Below the pieces are notes generated by a model. It was not told the DNA's origin and did no database searches. It worked only from the letters and a program-made list of their open reading frames with translations. From Bacteroidales bacterium (GTDB lineage: Bacteria; Bacteroidota; Bacteroidia; Bacteroidales; JAGONC01): 64,000 nt of DNA. Location: assembly GCA_028716265.1 (NCBI GenBank), contig JAQUQD010000004.1, positions 1 through 64,000 of the forward strand. The letters are read 5' to 3'. The position numbers and the translations under genes were made by a program. Shown here piece after piece: positions 60,691 through 64,000 of the stretch. The first letter of the stretch is position 1. Each line of letters begins with the position of its first letter.

Positions 60691-61751
60691 ATTCTTCATG
60701 GAGCCTGCTGTCTCCGGTCGGTTTGCCGCCCCGGGCACCCGGCAGGCAGATCCTGCACTATTGCCTGATGCTGGGTGTCCTGCTTATGACGATGCTCACA
60801 GCCGGATGCAGGCCAAAGCAGGATAAATCGCCCCGCAAAGAGGATTCCAGCGGTGCTACACTTGAAATCCTTGTTGTGTCAGACAATAAGGAACAATGGA
60901 ATGGATCTCTGGGCGACACGCTGAGGAATTTTTTCGGCCAGTTCCAAACCACCATCTCACAGCCAGAACCCCGCTTCACCCTGGCCCACATCGAGGTGAC
61001 CGGCTTCAGTAAAATGTTCCAGTCCCATCATAACATCCTTATCCTGACCGTGGATTCTCAGAGCCGGAAACCGTTGCTGGAGACACGCAAAGACTTGTGG
61101 GCCGAACCCCAGCGGGTGATCAAGGTCACCGCCCCATCCTATAAGGACCTGATTGACGAGGTCGACAGCAATAAACAGGCATTCATGGATCTGTTCCTGG
61201 AAACGGAATATGCCCGCACTACAAAAACGGATAAAACGCTTCCCGAACATCAACTGATCAGGCAGCTGGAGAATGAATACAAAATATCCCTTGTGATCCC
61301 CGTGGGATACGTACTTGCTAAAAATACCAGCGAATTCATCTGGTTAAGGAAGGAGACCCTCAAGACAAGCCAGGGCATACTTGTATACATCGAGCCCTAC
61401 AAGGATACCCTCCAGTTCAGTAACGACAACATCATCCGGCGAAGGAACCTGTACACTATGAATTGGGTACCCGGTCCCAGCCAGGGATCATTCATGACAA
61501 CGGATGTCAACAACACCAAACCCGTATTTCAACGCATCATGCTGAACGGCCTTTTTGCCGTTGAAACGCGGGGTGCCTGGGAGACCGTAGGCGATTACAT
61601 GGGAGGACCGTTTGTCAGCTACTCGATGGTGGATGAAAAACAAAACCGGCTGGTGACCCTCGAAGGGTATGTTTATGCTCCCAATGCACCTAAAACAATA
61701 CTGCTGCATCACGTGGAGTCCATTTGCCGGACCGTCGGATTCCTGGATTAA
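60687..61751 (+). CDS. DUF4837 family lipoprotein
   Basis: About 354 residues from the ATG at 60687, overlapping the mltD stop by four bases. A signal peptide with lipobox LTAGCRPK marks it as a lipoprotein. The body matches DUF4837 of Bacteroidetes: EILVVSDNKEQWNGSLGD, TLRNFFGQFQTTI, SHHNILILTVDSQSRKP, and the C-terminal GAWETVGDYMGGPFVSY. The family is uncharacterised. Its coupling to mltD suggests a role in peptidoglycan remodelling or outer-membrane maintenance (inference). Its stop codon overlaps that of the convergent GH3 gene by three bases (TTAA). Confidence 0.88.
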   Translation: MNSSWSLLSPVGLPPRAPGRQILHYCLMLGVLLMTMLTAGCRPKQDKSPRKEDSSGATLEILVVSDNKEQWNGSLGDTLRNFFGQFQTTISQPEPRFTLAHIEVTGFSKMFQSHHNILILTVDSQSRKPLLETRKDLWAEPQRVIKVTAPSYKDLIDEVDSNKQAFMDLFLETEYARTTKTDKTLPEHQLIRQLENEYKISLVIPVGYVLAKNTSEFIWLRKETLKTSQGILVYIEPYKDTLQFSNDNIIRRRNLYTMNWVPGPSQGSFMTTDVNNTKPVFQRIMLNGLFAVETRGAWETVGDYMGGPFVSYSMVDEKQNRLVTLEGYVYAPNAPKTILLHHVESICRTVGFLD

Positions 61752-64000
61752 TCGGTTAACGTGAACCGTTCAGTCTGGTTCCCCACAGTCACTTCAAACT
61801 CACCTGGCTCTGTCACCCATTGTGAGTCGGCATTCACAAAGGCAAGCTCGGAGGGGCTTATGACAAAGGAGACGGTGGTGGTCTCCCCTGGAGCAAGTTC
61901 CACTTTCTGAAAACCGCGCTGCCGCTTTACAGATGGCGTGATGGAGGCATACAGATCGGAAACATAGAGCTGGACCACCTCTTTTCCTGCCCGTGCACCT
62001 GTATTGGTCACGGCGATGCTTATTCTGAGGGAATCGGTGCTGCTAAGTTCACTGGTCGAAAGTGCAAGGTTGGCATAGCTGAACGAAGTATAACTTAATC
62101 CGAACCCGAATTCAAACTGGGGGATGGAAATAACCTCAGGCACCCGTTCCGTATATTTATGGTCGTAGTTGATCAGGGCGTTGGGAGAGCTTGGATAGGT
62201 GTAGGGTAACTTTCCGGAGGGATTGACGTTGCCGAACAAAACCTCAGCAATGGCGATGCCACCTTCATTTCCCGGGAGGTAAGCCATCAGGATCGCATCC
62301 ATGTGGTCTGCAAAGGCAGAGATAAGACGCGGTCTTCCTTCGGTTAGCACCAGGATCACAGGTTTGCCTGTTGCCGCCAGGCGGTTTGCCAGCTCCACCT
62401 GTGCAGGTGGCAGCGAAAGGTCGCCGATGGTTCCGGGTTGTTCACAATATGCCATCTCTCCCAGGCACAGAATGACATAATCCGCATCCCGGGCCTGACG
62501 GACAGCTCTGTCGGCATCCGTGATGGAATCGAACCAAGTGCCTTCCACCCAGGAGACGTTCTGCCCGCCAGCGGCCTCCCGGATGGCTTCCAGGATGGTC
62601 AGCTTATCCGAAGCATACCGGTCGGCCTGATCTCCCTGCCAGGTATGCGACCACCCCCCATTAAGGCAGGCCATGGTGTTGGCTGCAAATCCGGTCACCA
62701 GCACGCGGGAGTTTTTAGGCAGGGGAAGGACGTTATCATTGTTTTTCAGTAATGTGATACACTCTCTGGCCGCTTCCAGGCTGGCAAGACGGTGCTTCTC
62801 CGACCCAAAATCAGGGTAATCGGAAGCCGGATAAAACAGATTTTCGAAGAGGCCCAGCTTGACCTTTACCGTCAGGATGCGCCCCACTGCCTCATCAATA
62901 CGCCAGACCGGTACGGACCCCTCTTTGACCAACTCGAGCAGATACTCGTAGAAAGAGTAATCATAAGGGACCATGCTCATGTCAACCCCAGCCATCACTG
63001 CCATTCTCACGGCTTCCTTAGGTGTGGATGCCACGTGGTGCTTGGTGTGTAAACGGATGATATCTTCCCAGTCACTGCAGGCAAGCCCCTCAAATTTCAG
63101 CTCGTTGCGAAGGATCTCTGTGAGCATGTAATGGCTCGCATGCACCGGTACTCCGTTGATCTCACCCGAGTTGATCATCAGGGTGTGGGCTCCGCATGCA
63201 ATAGCCTCCTCAAAAGTGGGCAGGAAGTATTCACGCAGGTAGTTATCCGGAATCCAGGCAGGCGTGCGGTCCTTCCCCGACACCGGAAAGCCGTACCCCG
63301 TATAATGTTTTATGCAGGAGGCCACCTTGTATTTGTCGCTGATGTCTTCTCCCTCGTACCCTCTGACGATGGCCCGCGTCATCTGCCTGGCAAGGAAGAC
63401 GTCTTCACCGAATGTTTCCCAGAGGCGCGACCAGGCAGCGTGCCGCCCGATATCAAGCACGGGGGAAAAATTCCACGGGATGGCAGCCGCACGGGTCTCG
63501 TAAGCCGTAATAGAGGCTGCCTGTTCCATGAGTCCCGGATTCCAGGTGGCCGCCATGGCGATCTGCTGAGGGAACAAAGTCGCCTTCTCGCAGTAGTTGT
63601 TCCCGTGAATGGCATCAATGCCGTAAAGAACCGGAACCTTGCAATGGTTCTGCTCTGTCATCTCCCGGATAGCCGACATGATCTCATACCAGTGCTCACG
63701 TGAATAACAGTGGTTGGCTACATTGAGAATGGAGCCTGCATGATAGTCGACAATGGCTTTACGAAGTTTGCCGGTATCGATCCGGTGCGGCTCCGCGATG
63801 GCTCCGTTTTCGGTCACCGAGACCACATCAATGCACACCTGAGTCATCTGTCCGATCTTTTCTTGCAGGGTGAGCTGCGCTAGCAGTTCGTTCACTTTTG
63901 CATCGGTGGCTGTGGCCGTTTTGTTGCCCTGCGGAGGATTTTCCGGGGCACAGCCCTGAAGGACGATTATCATCATGATTAAAAGAGAAGGGATCAGAGA
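61748..64000 (-). CDS. Glycoside hydrolase family 3 (BglX-like beta-glucosidase), 5' partial
   Basis: The frame stays open past the first visible ATG (63976) to the window edge, where residues read SLIPSLLIMMIIVLQGC, a lipoprotein signal. So the true start lies just beyond base 64000, and the protein is an exported lipoprotein. Over 740 residues are visible. The GH3 barrel holds VLYGIDAIHGNNYC, KVASCIKHYTGYGFPVSG, and the nucleophile Asp in GLACSDWED. The second domain has VLVTGFAANTMACLNGGW, and the C-terminal fibronectin-III-like domain follows GELGLSYTSF-type blocks (LEFGFGLSYTSF). It likely releases glucose from beta-glucosides in the periplasm or at the surface. Confidence 0.92.
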   Translation of the reverse strand, partial: SLIPSLLIMMIIVLQGCAPENPPQGNKTATATDAKVNELLAQLTLQEKIGQMTQVCIDVVSVTENGAIAEPHRIDTGKLRKAIVDYHAGSILNVANHCYSREHWYEIMSAIREMTEQNHCKVPVLYGIDAIHGNNYCEKATLFPQQIAMAATWNPGLMEQAASITAYETRAAAIPWNFSPVLDIGRHAAWSRLWETFGEDVFLARQMTRAIVRGYEGEDISDKYKVASCIKHYTGYGFPVSGKDRTPAWIPDNYLREYFLPTFEEAIACGAHTLMINSGEINGVPVHASHYMLTEILRNELKFEGLACSDWEDIIRLHTKHHVASTPKEAVRMAVMAGVDMSMVPYDYSFYEYLLELVKEGSVPVWRIDEAVGRILTVKVKLGLFENLFYPASDYPDFGSEKHRLASLEAARECITLLKNNDNVLPLPKNSRVLVTGFAANTMACLNGGWSHTWQGDQADRYASDKLTILEAIREAAGGQNVSWVEGTWFDSITDADRAVRQARDADYVILCLGEMAYCEQPGTIGDLSLPPAQVELANRLAATGKPVILVLTEGRPRLISAFADHMDAILMAYLPGNEGGIAIAEVLFGNVNPSGKLPYTYPSSPNALINYDHKYTERVPEVISIPQFEFGFGLSYTSFSYANLALSTSELSSTDSLRISIAVTNTGARAGKEVVQLYVSDLYASITPSVKRQRGFQKVELAPGETTTVSFVISPSELAFVNADSQWVTEPGEFEVTVGNQTERFTLTD

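Noticed and set aside
63691-63710. Possible third parS near CACGTGAATAACA
   Set aside because: Only the central CACGTGAA matches; the outer bases of the palindrome do not.
2-64000. tRNA, rRNA, CRISPR arrays, insertion sequences, prophage
   Set aside because: I read all intergenic gaps and saw no cloverleaf, regularly spaced repeats, transposase or phage genes.

Overview
The window comes from a member of the Bacteroidetes, probably a Bacteroidales-like anaerobe or microaerobe. Evidence: two secreted proteins end in type IX secretion (T9SS) type A sorting domains; there are lineage-typical genes (gldH, DUF4270, DUF4292, DUF4837, DUF4175, a ricT-like PSP1 gene between holB and gldH); a compact sdhCAB/frdCAB set; an iron-type superoxide dismutase; and promoter -7 elements of the form TAnnTTTG. 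Both ends of the window cut genes (a T9SS cargo protein at the left, a GH3 glycosidase at the right). No rRNA, tRNA, CRISPR array, insertion sequence or prophage was seen.

Layout. 1-2.8 kb: end of a T9SS beta-propeller protein, an exported C1 peptidase and a GT2 glycosyltransferase. 2.9-3.8 kb: an exported metallophosphoesterase. 4.0-11.3 kb (minus strand): a five-gene cluster encoding a lipoprotein with a CotH-kinase-like and a beta-helix region, a DUF4956 membrane protein, a VTC/polyphosphate-polymerase-like TTM protein, a PMT/ArnT-like membrane glycosyltransferase and a GT2 glycosyltransferase. The first and fourth proteins share the same C- or N-terminal jelly-roll-like module. I regard this as the best candidate in the window for an undescribed system, perhaps phosphorylation or glycosylation of a surface polymer. 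11.4-12.9 kb: a seven-repeat T9SS propeller. 13-22.4 kb (minus): an AlgX-like/MBOAT O-acetylation pair, a second multi-TM glycosyltransferase-like protein, then PBP1A, GldH, RicT and DNA polymerase III delta'. 22.5-26 kb: succinate dehydrogenase/fumarate reductase. 26-34 kb: two M24 peptidases, proline dehydrogenase, a truncated GT5-like protein, DUF4270 and GlmS. 34.4-39.1 kb (minus): SOD, a C-terminal processing protease, a MORN/YwqK-repeat protein and NadA.

39.1-39.6 kb is a 520-bp AT-rich non-coding stretch with five exact TTATNAACA sites (DnaA-box-like) and a long imperfect hairpin. To its right every gene up to 61.75 kb is on the plus strand; to its left 21 of 30 genes are on the minus strand. 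About 6 kb to the right a perfect parS sequence lies just before mnmG, and a 15/16 match lies just after it. Together this suggests that the window spans the chromosomal replication origin region.

39.6-61.75 kb (all plus): rpiB, lutB, a 1110-aa DUF4175 coiled-coil protein, an RsbW-like ATPase, ybeY, mnmG, a methyltransferase, a 1237-aa membrane histidine kinase, a flippase, dut, a TPR lipoprotein, DUF4292, an EnvC-like protein with a degenerate M23 domain, tatA, MltD and DUF4837. The set from the kinase onward is rich in envelope and peptidoglycan functions. A convergent GH3 beta-glucosidase closes the window.

Limits: calls rest on reading motifs, domain order and neighbourhood. Start codons were adjusted where the longest open frame began at a TTG or inside the neighbouring gene.
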